From Nitrosomonadales bacterium (GTDB lineage: Bacteria; Pseudomonadota; Gammaproteobacteria; Burkholderiales; Gallionellaceae): a DNA stretch of 12,892 nt. Location: assembly GCA_016218465.1 (NCBI GenBank), contig JACREA010000080.1, forward strand, positions 1-12,892, in the 5' to 3' direction. A model generated the notes under the pieces. It saw only the letters and a program-made list of their open reading frames with translations, was not told the DNA's origin and searched no databases. The position numbers and the translations under genes are program-made. Within the stretch, counting starts at the first letter, position 1. Each line of letters starts with the position of its first letter. Shown here one piece after another: positions 6,708 to 12,891 of the stretch.

Positions 6708-7241
6708 ATAAATAAGGTCAGGATAATCGGTGGCGAATTCCGCAGCCGCATGATCAGCTTCCCCGACGTGCCAGGCCTGCGCCCCACGCCGGACCGTGTG
6801 CGTGAGACGTTGTTCAACTGGTTGGGGCAGACGCTATATGGGCGCACTTGCCTGGATTTATTCGCCGGAAGCGGCGCGCTGGGCTTTGAGGCGGCTTCGC
6901 GAGGGGCCGAACAGGTGGTAATGGTGGAGTTGAACAGGACGGCTTATCGCGCCTTGCAGGAAAATATTAAAAAATTGGGCTGCGCGAATGTTTTCTTACA
7001 TGCCCAAGATGGGCTAGAATTCGCATCCCGTGATAACCGGCGGTATGACGTGATTTTTCTGGATCCGCCGTTTCAAAGCGATTATCTGCCCAGGTTGATG
7101 GAAATCCTGCCGCAGCGATTGAACGGAAACGGCGTGGTGTATGTCGAATCCGGCGCGGCGATTGATGTACCTTCGCCGTGGCAGGTGGTTAAATCCGGCA
7201 AGGCGGGGCAAGTTTATTACCAGTTGTTGCAAGTTGGATAA
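6708..7241 (+). CDS. rsmD: 16S rRNA (guanine966-N2)-methyltransferase RsmD, apparently starting at ATA
   Basis: RsmD methylates G966 of 16S rRNA on the small subunit, using S-adenosylmethionine. The Rossmann motif DLFAGSGALGFE begins at residue 50, and the N6/N2-methyltransferase catalytic motif DPPF is at 119-122. RPTPDRVRETLFNWL near the N-terminus is a family signature. The reading frame upstream of the first ATG (6750) encodes NKVRIIGGEFRSR. This matches the conserved RsmD N-terminus and indicates that translation begins at ATA 6708, right after AAGGAG. From there the protein has 177 aa, near the usual 180-200; from ATG 6750 it would have 163 aa and lack the RIIGG segment. Either an unusual start codon or a point mutation/sequence error explains this. 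The gene lies between the M16 pair and coaD on the same strand, with palindromic repeats on both sides. Confidence 0.92.
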   Translation: MNKVRIIGGEFRSRMISFPDVPGLRPTPDRVRETLFNWLGQTLYGRTCLDLFAGSGALGFEAASRGAEQVVMVELNRTAYRALQENIKKLGCANVFLHAQDGLEFASRDNRRYDVIFLDPPFQSDYLPRLMEILPQRLNGNGVVYVESGAAIDVPSPWQVVKSGKAGQVYYQLLQVG

Positions 7242-7252
7242 ACTTTGAAAAA

Positions 7253-7396
7253 GCAGTTAGCCACAGATTTACACGGATAAACACGGATAAAACATTGCGT
7301 TATGAAGTTTTGGTATTTCTTCCAAACGGTATTGAAATGAGCCGAAGTAACTCATTAATCATCTGTGTAAATCCGTGTTCATCCGTGGCTAACTGC
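7253..7396. repeat. Palindromic dispersed element, copy 3 (between rsmD and coaD)
   Basis: The outer inverted repeat pairs GCAGTTAG (7253-7260) with CTAACTGC (7389-7396). The left arm has CACAGAT at 7262 and CACGGAT at 7272 and 7282. The right arm has ATCTGTG at 7361 and ATCCGTG at 7371 and 7381, all at 10-bp steps. The core (about 7291-7358) begins TGCGTT and contains TTGGTATTTCTTCCAA, similar to the core of copy 1. It occupies most of the 199-bp gap, leaving about 44 bp for coaD 5' signals. Confidence 0.92.
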
Positions 7397-7440
7397 GGTT
7401 TGTAGGATAAATTCGATTCGCCCATAATTATGGATTTAAC

Positions 7441-7923
7441 ATGATCAAGGTTGTGTACCCTGGTACATTTGATCCCATCACGCGCGGTCATGAGGACGTG
7501 GTGCGCCGTGCGGCCGGGCTGTTCGGCGAGGTCATCGTGGCAGTGGCGGAAAGCCGCACGAAAACGCTGTTTACGCTGGATGAGCGGGTTGATATGGCGC
7601 ACGAGGCGTTCGCGAATTTTGCCAACGTGCGCGTGGAAGGCTTCAACTGTTTGCTGATGAATTTTGTGCAGGCACACAATGCGCGCGTGGTGTTACGCGG
7701 TTTGCGCGCGGTGTCGGATTTTGAATATGAGTTCCAGTTGGCGGGGATGAACCGCAATCTGTATCCCGAAGTCGAGACAATGTTTCTGACCCCGGCGGAG
7801 CAATATACTTTTATATCGGCCACCATAGTGCGCGAAATTGCCCGCTTCGGCGGAGATGTCAGCAAGTTTGTGTCGCCCTACGTGGTGGAAAGATTGCAGC
7901 AAAAATTTTTATTGGACAAATAA
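7441..7923 (+). CDS. coaD: Phosphopantetheine adenylyltransferase CoaD
   Basis: CoaD transfers AMP from ATP to 4'-phosphopantetheine, giving dephospho-CoA in the penultimate step of coenzyme A synthesis in the cytoplasm. The 160 aa match the family length. The nucleotidyltransferase signature TFDPITRGH is at 9-17, with catalytic His17. The second ATP-binding motif, ISATIVRE, is at 125-132. VVLRGLRAVSDFEYE in the middle is the typical substrate-binding stretch. The ATG at 7441 gives the standard MIKVVYPGTFDP start, but I see no strong Shine-Dalgarno sequence. The upstream ATG at 7430 is out of frame. The gene lies 59 bases before the ferredoxin gene, a common pairing in betaproteobacteria. Identification is firm. 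Confidence 0.97.
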   Translation: MIKVVYPGTFDPITRGHEDVVRRAAGLFGEVIVAVAESRTKTLFTLDERVDMAHEAFANFANVRVEGFNCLLMNFVQAHNARVVLRGLRAVSDFEYEFQLAGMNRNLYPEVETMFLTPAEQYTFISATIVREIARFGGDVSKFVSPYVVERLQQKFLLDK

Positions 7924-7982
7924 TTTCTTTGCCCAAAAAAGCCGAAATGTTGGTAAATTAATTTATACAGAGGAGAAGTGGT

Positions 7983-8234
7983 ATGGCACTGATGATTACC
8001 GATGAATGTATCAACTGCGACGTGTGCGAGCCGGAATGCCCGAACGGCGCCATTTCGCAAGGCGATGATATTTACATCATCGACCCCAACAAATGCACCG
8101 AGTGTGTGGGTCATTACGACACACCACAGTGCGTGGATGTATGTCCGGTGGATTGCATCCCGAAGGATCCCAACCACGTTGAATCCAGGGAACAACTGCA
8201 AGCCAAGTATGAGAAACTGATGGCGGCAAAATAG
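7983..8234 (+). CDS. 2[4Fe-4S] ferredoxin of the YfhL / Allochromatium type
   Basis: This small electron carrier has 83 aa and two cubane cluster sites. The first site is Cys9-x2-Cys12-x2-Cys15-x3-Cys19-Pro. The second is Cys38-x2-Cys41-x8-Cys50-x3-Cys54-Pro, with a further Cys58 nearby. The eight-residue insertion between Cys41 and Cys50 and the lysine/glutamate-rich C-terminal helix are typical of the Alvin/YfhL group, whose clusters have very low and unequal potentials. A strong ribosome-binding site, GAGGAGAAG, precedes the ATG. The partner enzyme cannot be told from the context, although the gene commonly sits next to coaD in this lineage. Gene symbols such as fdx or yfhL are used for relatives; I leave it unnamed. 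Confidence 0.95.
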   Translation: MALMITDECINCDVCEPECPNGAISQGDDIYIIDPNKCTECVGHYDTPQCVDVCPVDCIPKDPNHVESREQLQAKYEKLMAAK

Positions 8235-8251
8235 CCTCACCCAAATATGCA

Positions 8252-8294
8252 GGAGCGGGCTGCCTTTCTTGAGCCTGTCGAAACGGTCCGCTCC
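8252..8294. repeat. Short inverted repeat with a TTGAGCCTGTCGAA motif; possible bidirectional terminator
   Basis: GGAGCGG (8252-8258) pairs with CCGCTCC (8288-8294) around a centre containing TTGAGCCTGTCGAA (8269-8282). The centre is closely related to the 24-bp units in ftsE. The element sits in the 68-bp gap between the convergent ferredoxin and phosphoesterase genes, where a terminator for both is expected. There is no U-tract, so a terminator role is inference only. Confidence 0.6.
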
Positions 8295-8302
8295 GCATCC
8301 GG

Positions 8303-9145
8303 TCAGCGTTTTATCCAGATATCCTTGATGGCCTCCGCATCGCGGCTTGCGCCGAGCGCGGGCAAATCGTAAAAGTCGAGCAGGGTGCGCAACACGTTGT
8401 AGTGGTTGATGCGCTGGTTGCTGCCTTCCTTCTTTACCATCGGCCCAACCAGTATCGTGACGATGTGGTTGTCTTCCCGTCCATTGTCCTCATCCCAAGT
8501 CAGAATCAATAGGCTGTTGTGCTTCATCGCCCATTCGACATAGGGGTCGATGTGCCTTTTCAGCCATTCGTCCGCCGCCTCAAAATTGCCGTCGTGCATA
8601 TCGTTGTTCTGGTCGGGAATCACAAATGACACGGTCGGGAGCCTGGAAAAATCATTGGGGAAATCGGCAAAGCGCTGGTTAAGCTCAGTGGATAATCGCA
8701 CTCCTTGCCAGTTCGCTACCGGATTATGCTTGCGCTGATACGCACCGGACCAGCAGATATCGCTGCCCGCGGTGTGCAGTGATTCGGCATAGCTGGCAAA
8801 GCTTAATCCTTTATCCAGCAAGGACGAGGCGAGGTTTCCGGAGTCGAAAGTGTGCGGGCAGGCATTGCTGGTGACACCTTGCGTTGAGCCGGAAAACAAG
8901 GCCAGATAGTTCGGCTGGCTCGGATGAGTGACTCCATAAGACTGCGTGAACAGCACCCCACGTCTCGCCAGCGCATGGATGTACGAATTGCTGTTGCGCA
9001 TATCCATGATCTGCGAGTAACCGCGATTTTCCTCGATCACCACAACTACGCGATCCGGGCGCGGCAACTGCCCAGCATGGGTGGCTGGCACGAGAATAAA
9101 CGCGAGCAGGGCGGAGGTGAACAAGTGGTGCATGGTTGGATTCAT
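8303..9145 (-). CDS. Secreted phosphoesterase / acid-phosphatase family protein
   Basis: This resembles the phosphoesterase family that includes AcpA-type acid phosphatases and phospholipase C-like enzymes (alkaline-phosphatase fold). It has 280 aa with a signal peptide (about 1-24, cleavage after THA). Family blocks in order: IEENRGYSQIM from residue 37 (metal-binding Glu/Asn), THPSQPNY at 73-80 (Ser76 the likely nucleophile), PDQNNDMHDG at 177-186, TWDEDNG at 216-222, and NH at 226-227 before a closing NHYNVLRTL. All the expected metal-ligand blocks are present, so it is probably active on phosphomonoesters or diesters in the periplasm; the substrate is not known. A second in-frame ATG (9131-9133) is possible, since neither start has a clear ribosome-binding site. 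It follows the small lipoprotein gene by 46 bases on the same strand. Confidence 0.88.
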   Translation of the reverse strand: MNPTMHHLFTSALLAFILVPATHAGQLPRPDRVVVVIEENRGYSQIMDMRNSNSYIHALARRGVLFTQSYGVTHPSQPNYLALFSGSTQGVTSNACPHTFDSGNLASSLLDKGLSFASYAESLHTAGSDICWSGAYQRKHNPVANWQGVRLSTELNQRFADFPNDFSRLPTVSFVIPDQNNDMHDGNFEAADEWLKRHIDPYVEWAMKHNSLLILTWDEDNGREDNHIVTILVGPMVKKEGSNQRINHYNVLRTLLDFYDLPALGASRDAEAIKDIWIKR

Positions 9146-9191
9146 ACTGAAACGGTGATTGACACCTTACGGGCAGGAACGCGTTGCATTC

Positions 9192-9365
9192 CTATTTTGT
9201 CGCGTCCTCGATTTTCTTCTGCGATTCATCGGCTTCCTTTTGCACGGCCTGTTCTACTCCCTTGGCTTTTTCAAGCGCTTCGCGTTGCGGCGCGGCGATC
9301 TTGGGTGTAGGCGGTTTGTCACAGGCGCTTAACAGCAGAACAACGGCGAGCAAGATGTATTTCAT
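9192..9365 (-). CDS. Small lipoprotein, 57 aa, unknown function
   Basis: This is a short predicted lipoprotein. The start ATG at 9363-9365 is fixed by GGAGGAA a few bases upstream; the frame is open to 9452, but that extension lacks a start signal. The N-terminus is a textbook type II signal peptide: MKY, a leucine/valine-rich core, then the lipobox Leu12-Ser-Ala-Cys15. The mature part is proline-containing for about ten residues, then a highly charged Lys/Glu/Gln helix (about 27-57), probably a coiled coil. It is likely anchored in the inner or outer membrane; Asp16 directly after the lipid-bearing Cys would favour the inner membrane under the E. coli rule. It is upstream of the phosphoesterase gene on the same strand and may be co-transcribed. 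Such small lipoproteins are easily missed in annotation. Confidence 0.78.
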   Translation of the reverse strand: MKYILLAVVLLLSACDKPPTPKIAAPQREALEKAKGVEQAVQKEADESQKKIEDATK

Positions 9366-9423
9366 ATTTCCTCCGGTTAAGTGGTGGTTGGTTGTAGATT
9401 GGGCTGCGCGAACGTTAATTCTT

Positions 9424-10236
9424 TTACGAGCCTCCTCGCATTTTTTGCTCAATAGCTCGAAGCGTGTTTTGAATTTCTTTTTCCTTTAATTCTGGGTCAA
9501 TGTCCTGAATGTATTCGATGGCAGAAAAATCGTCGCCACGCTTTCTGTTTTGTGGTGGCTCAAGCGCCTCGATAAGCAGTGCTTCAAGTGTTGCGACAAG
9601 GCTGGCTAGGGACGTGTTGAGAGCAGTTTCTTGGAGGTTGCCTTCTTGAGTTACGTCGAGCAAGCCAAACCATGAGAACCGATTCCAGCGACTGCCCAAG
9701 CGATCAACTGTATGCTCGAAAAGGCGTTTGCCCAGCGGGCGATCAATGGAGCGCCCAACATACACCACGGTGTGGTGGTCGTAAAGAATGTAAATGCCTT
9801 TCTGTTTGCCAAAATCTACTGGCTTGGAAAGAGCCTGTTGTTTCCCATACATCTTGGGGTCGTTGCGCCACACGACAAGATCACGTTGCCAGTACATGCC
9901 GAAGGAGTGAATGATTGAATCAGATAACTCCACGTCTAACTTGGCAAGAGACTCGGGTTTATTTTGTTTGGAAATTGGAGTTGATGCCGGAATGATAGCT
10001 GCTGCCAGTGAGCTCTTGAGTGTGAATATGCCTTTGCCAACGCGCATAAATGGCGATTTCTCACCATCATGTTTTATAGACGACGAAATTTGTGCATTCA
10101 CTGTTGCCGCAGGAGTTGCACCATCAGTCTCGTAGTAGCCGCGAGATAATATTTGCTCGGATATCTCTGAGTAGTGCAGCGGTGTGCTAGATTCCGCGAG
10201 CACTTTCTTTATGGCCTCTTTCCAAGATTTTTCCAC
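9424..10236 (-). CDS. HARE-type winged-helix plus GIY-YIG nuclease-like protein
   Basis: This 270-aa two-domain protein appears to lack close functional assignment. Residues about 1-75 look like a HARE-HTH winged helix, a DNA-binding domain found in restriction and chromatin-linked proteins: repeated hydrophobic helices, LHYSEISEQIL, and a closing MRVGKGIFTL strand. Residues about 145-235 look like a GIY-YIG fold: GIY at 147-149, YVG at 159-161, basic residues Arg162 to Arg171 with His175, Glu218 as the likely metal ligand, and Asn230. All core positions appear present, so nuclease activity is plausible. A charged tail follows. The GTG start at 10234-10236 is supported by AGGAGG five bases upstream. 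The gene is distinctly A+T-rich (43% G+C at 9481-9540 against 65% at 10501-10560 in mutM), which suggests transfer. The role is unknown; DNA defence or repair is inference. Confidence 0.85.
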   Translation of the reverse strand: MEKSWKEAIKKVLAESSTPLHYSEISEQILSRGYYETDGATPAATVNAQISSSIKHDGEKSPFMRVGKGIFTLKSSLAAAIIPASTPISKQNKPESLAKLDVELSDSIIHSFGMYWQRDLVVWRNDPKMYGKQQALSKPVDFGKQKGIYILYDHHTVVYVGRSIDRPLGKRLFEHTVDRLGSRWNRFSWFGLLDVTQEGNLQETALNTSLASLVATLEALLIEALEPPQNRKRGDDFSAIEYIQDIDPELKEKEIQNTLRAIEQKMRGGS

Positions 10237-10341
10237 TGATGCCTCCTAATAATCTGTAGTTGCACTACATAACAATAAGCTCGAATTGTTTATTCTCTCC
10301 CTGCTGACACAGGTTAAGCGCAACTCTAACATAAGCCCCGA

Positions 10342-11157
10342 TTACCTTTGGCAAGTCCCGCAGTAAAAGCTGGAACGCTGCCCCTGTTTGATTTGTTTGA
10401 TAAGTGAGCCACATTTGCGGCATGGTTCGCCGCCGCGCCCATACACCCAGTAGTGCTGCTGGAAGTAGCCGGGTTGTCCCGAGGTGTCGACGAAGTCGCG
10501 CAAGGTGCTGCCGCCGAGCTTGATGGCTTCGGCCAGGGTCGCGCGGATTTCTTCGACCAGTTTTGCGCAGCGCGGCAGGCTGAGTTTTCCGGCGGCGAGT
10601 TGCGGTTTGATGCCGGCGCGGAACAGTGCTTCGTTGGCGTAGATGTTGCCCACGCCGACTACGATGCGGTTGTTCATGATGCATTGTTTGATGCTGACGC
10701 TGCGCTCACGCGTGGCCTGGTAGAGATAGCGCGCATCGAAGTCATTTTCAAGCGGTTCCGGCCCGAGTGTGGCAAGCAGCGGGTGAGTGTGCACTTCGCC
10801 GGTATGCCACAGCACGGCGCCAAAGCGGCGCGGGTCTCGCAGGCGCATCAGCGTGCAATTGCTGAGCACCAGGTCGAAGTGGTCATGTTTTCCCGTAGGT
10901 GTGTTCGCGGGCATGATGCGCAAACTGCCGGTCATGCCGAGGTGCAGGATTAACGTACCGTTGCCACAATCCATCAGCAGATATTTGGCGCGGCGTTTGA
11001 GCGAGAGGATGATCTTGCCACGCAACAGCTTCGGCAGGTTTTTCGGGATCGGCCAGCGCAGCCTGGCATTGCGGATGACGACATCTGCGATAGTCAGGCC
11101 GGTGAGGTGAGCGGCAAGGCCGCGCCGGGTAGTTTCTACTTCGGGGAGTTCGGGCAC
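10342..11157 (-). CDS. mutM: Formamidopyrimidine-DNA glycosylase MutM (Fpg)
   Basis: MutM is a base-excision repair enzyme that removes 8-oxoguanine and formamidopyrimidines and nicks the resulting abasic site. The 271 aa match the family. The catalytic Pro2-Glu3 sits in MPELPEVETTRRGL, and Lys58 is present in RRAKYLL. GVGNIYANEALF is the conserved helix-two-turn-helix segment. The C-terminal zinc finger has Cys246, Cys249, Cys266 and Cys269 with Arg261 in the DNA-contact loop. Every catalytic and zinc residue is present. The start is GTG at 11155-11157, with GAGG about six bases upstream, and gives the required Pro2 after processing. It lies on the same strand as the GldG-like gene, separated by 263 bases, and upstream of the GIY-YIG gene. 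Confidence 0.97.
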   Translation of the reverse strand: MPELPEVETTRRGLAAHLTGLTIADVVIRNARLRWPIPKNLPKLLRGKIILSLKRRAKYLLMDCGNGTLILHLGMTGSLRIMPANTPTGKHDHFDLVLSNCTLMRLRDPRRFGAVLWHTGEVHTHPLLATLGPEPLENDFDARYLYQATRERSVSIKQCIMNNRIVVGVGNIYANEALFRAGIKPQLAAGKLSLPRCAKLVEEIRATLAEAIKLGGSTLRDFVDTSGQPGYFQQHYWVYGRGGEPCRKCGSLIKQIKQGQRSSFYCGTCQR

Positions 11158-11420
11158 GAAAACCTCTGCAAATTCATTTCTCGGGCGAATCGCGGCGTCG
11201 CGTGTTGGTTCCGGCCACTGCTTCGCAGTTTCACATCGGCTTCGCCGATATGAGCCTTCACCGCATCTCGGTTGTCGCTCATTCCTCGTCTATCAATCTG
11301 ATATGCCTTCGTCATTCGCTGCGCGGCTCCTTGCGCTTCATCCCGATATTCTGAATTTTCAGAGGTTTTGTCAGGTGGTTAAAAGGCCGCAGTACCAACA
11401 TCAGGTTGTGTGATGACCTT
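11158..11420 (-). other. Intergenic region between the gldG-like gene and mutM, with tandem GAA-loop hairpins
   Basis: This is the longest non-coding stretch in the window (263 bp), and no convincing gene was found on either strand. Read on the minus strand it contains two neighbouring perfect stem-loops, each with a GAA triloop: ATCGGC/GCCGAT (11235-11240 with 11244-11249) and ACTGC/GCAGT (11217-11221 with 11225-11229). Upstream of them is a purine-rich stretch with several GAATGA/GAGGAATGAG motifs. The mutM ribosome-binding site lies at its end. It may be a structured leader RNA, a repeat element or a decayed gene; the sequence alone does not decide. Confidence 0.5.
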
Positions 11421-12800
11421 TCAGGTTTTGCGGCGTTTCCACCAGATAAAGCCCCCAATCCCCGCCAGCATTAGCGGCAAGCCAAGCAGGAAGCCGATGC
11501 TGATGATGTTGAGCTGCATTTTGCCGAGCGTCAGATTGCTGTCTTTTGCGGCGCGCGGCTGCAGGGTGATGAGATGTTCTTCACCGGCCAGCCAGTTCAC
11601 CATGTTCACACCCAGGTCGACGTTGCCGCCGTTGCCTGCGAAGCTGTTGGAGAGGAATGCACCGTTTCCGACCACGACGATTCGCTGGTCGCGATCATTA
11701 ATGTGGCGCTGCATTGTGATCGCGATGTTGGCGGGGCCGGGGGTGTCGCGTTGTTTATCGAAGCGAGGTTTGTCTTTTGACGCATTGATTCCAGTGGCGT
11801 TGCGGCTAACCCAGCCGCGCGTGGCGACTTCCACCAATACGTGGTGTTGCCAGTCCGGGTTTTCATTCCAGATCAGCGGGCGTGCGGAAGGAAAGGCGGT
11901 GATCAAATTGAAATTGCGCGTGATGGCGTGTGGCGGATAAGTGGCGCCCAGCGACCAGGTCTGGGGTGCGTTCATTCCGGTGGAGGCCGGATCGATCACG
12001 ATGCCGGGTGGTAGCAGTAGGTCAAGCTTTTCGGCGAGTCGTTCCAGCCCATGCAGCGGTTCGGCATCGACCAGCCAGAGCAAGTTGCCACCGCGCTCGA
12101 TATAACTCAGCAGTTTGTTCACTTCGCCGGGCAACAGGTCGAGTTGCGGATTGGTGACGACTAGCACACTGGTATTAACCGGCACTTCCTGCGCGAGTGC
12201 CAGATTCAGGCTGTTGAGGCGAAAACCGTTCTGTTTGAGTTTTGCGCCGAACAGCAAACCGAGATCGTGGTTGGCGACGCCGTCCAGCTTGCGTTCGCCA
12301 TGCCCGTCCAGATACATCACGGTCTGATCGCGGGTGTGCGCCAGGCGCAGCAGGGTGCTGGTGAGAATCTGCTCGTTGATCTGGGTGAGGTGCTCGCTGC
12401 GCCCGGCGTATTCGACCACCATTTCGCCGTTGAGCTGGATACGCGCCGTGCGGGCCTTTTCGGCTTCTTTCGTGGGGTCGATGAACACCAGCTTGATGTC
12501 GGGCTTATAGCGCTGGTAGAGCGACAGGAAGTCGCGGATTATTTTGCGGATGTCGCCGAGGCGCGCGTCCTGTTCGGTGGCATACACGGTAATATTGACC
12601 GGGCCGCTCAGCTGTTGGAGTACATTCACGCTGACGGAATCCAGGCTGTTGTTGGCATTATGCGTAATGTCGCGCTGCACATGGTAACGGGTGGCGAGAT
12701 AGCCCAGGCCGGATACGGTGCCCGCTAACAGCAGCACGAACAAAACATTGCGCAATGCCACATTGCGAAAAAATTGGGAAGTGAATAATTTACGCAGCAT
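11421..12800 (-). CDS. GldG-like auxiliary protein of an ABC-2 type transporter
   Basis: This protein has 459 aa and the architecture of the GldG/ABC-transporter auxiliary family. One N-terminal membrane helix (about 16-38) is followed by a large extracytoplasmic domain. That domain includes the family segment LSGPVNITVYATEQ near 64-77, a DFLSLYQRYKPDIKLVFIDP stretch, and GHGERKL with a GNLLWLVDAEPLHGL region. A C-terminal membrane helix (about 435-454) ends in WWKRRKT. Relatives are encoded with an ABC ATPase and an ABC-2 permease; these would lie upstream, beyond the right edge, so the partners are inferred. The transported substrate is unknown in proteobacteria (GldFG is tied to gliding in Bacteroidetes). 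AGGA lies upstream of ATG 12798-12800. A dispersed palindromic element begins about 17 bases upstream of the start. Confidence 0.87.
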   Translation of the reverse strand: MLRKLFTSQFFRNVALRNVLFVLLLAGTVSGLGYLATRYHVQRDITHNANNSLDSVSVNVLQQLSGPVNITVYATEQDARLGDIRKIIRDFLSLYQRYKPDIKLVFIDPTKEAEKARTARIQLNGEMVVEYAGRSEHLTQINEQILTSTLLRLAHTRDQTVMYLDGHGERKLDGVANHDLGLLFGAKLKQNGFRLNSLNLALAQEVPVNTSVLVVTNPQLDLLPGEVNKLLSYIERGGNLLWLVDAEPLHGLERLAEKLDLLLPPGIVIDPASTGMNAPQTWSLGATYPPHAITRNFNLITAFPSARPLIWNENPDWQHHVLVEVATRGWVSRNATGINASKDKPRFDKQRDTPGPANIAITMQRHINDRDQRIVVVGNGAFLSNSFAGNGGNVDLGVNMVNWLAGEEHLITLQPRAAKDSNLTLGKMQLNIISIGFLLGLPLMLAGIGGFIWWKRRKT

Positions 12801-12817
12801 GGATCATCCTATAAAAA

Positions 12818-12854
12818 GCAGTTCAGCCACGGATTTACACAGATGAACACTGAT
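12818..12854. repeat. Palindromic dispersed element, copy 4 (left arm only)
   Basis: AGCAGTTCAGC leads into CACGGAT (12828), CACAGAT (12838) and CACTGAT (12848), the same 10-bp-stepped heptamers as copies 1-3. Only one arm is visible. Where a core or second arm would follow there is instead a different palindrome (12864-12891), and the window ends at 12892. It lies just upstream of the gldG-like gene. Confidence 0.82.
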
Positions 12855-12863
12855 TATCAATGG

Positions 12864-12891
12864 GTAGGGGCGATTCATGAATCGCCTCTAC
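12864..12891. repeat. 28-bp near-perfect palindrome
   Basis: GTAGGGGCGATTCA (12864-12877) pairs with TGAATCGCCTCTAC (12878-12891) with one mismatched position and no loop. The central GATTCATGAATC is perfect. It directly follows the arm of copy 4, so it is either inserted into that element or part of a compound repeat. There is no other copy in the window. Confidence 0.8.

Noticed and set aside
6601..7440. Possible CRISPR array suggested by regularly repeated short units
   Set aside because: The units are 7-bp heptamers at 10-bp steps in inverted arms, with 3-bp spacers; there are no 25-40 bp repeats and no cas genes.
9146..9191. A possible 15-codon leader peptide whose stop overlaps the phosphoesterase start
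   Set aside because: It has no ribosome-binding site, no attenuator-like hairpins and no codon bias pointing to regulation.
10265..10684. A 139-codon minus-strand frame overlapping the end of mutM and running past its stop
   Set aside because: Most of it is an out-of-frame reading of mutM. The last 25 codons look slightly protein-like but have no start of their own.
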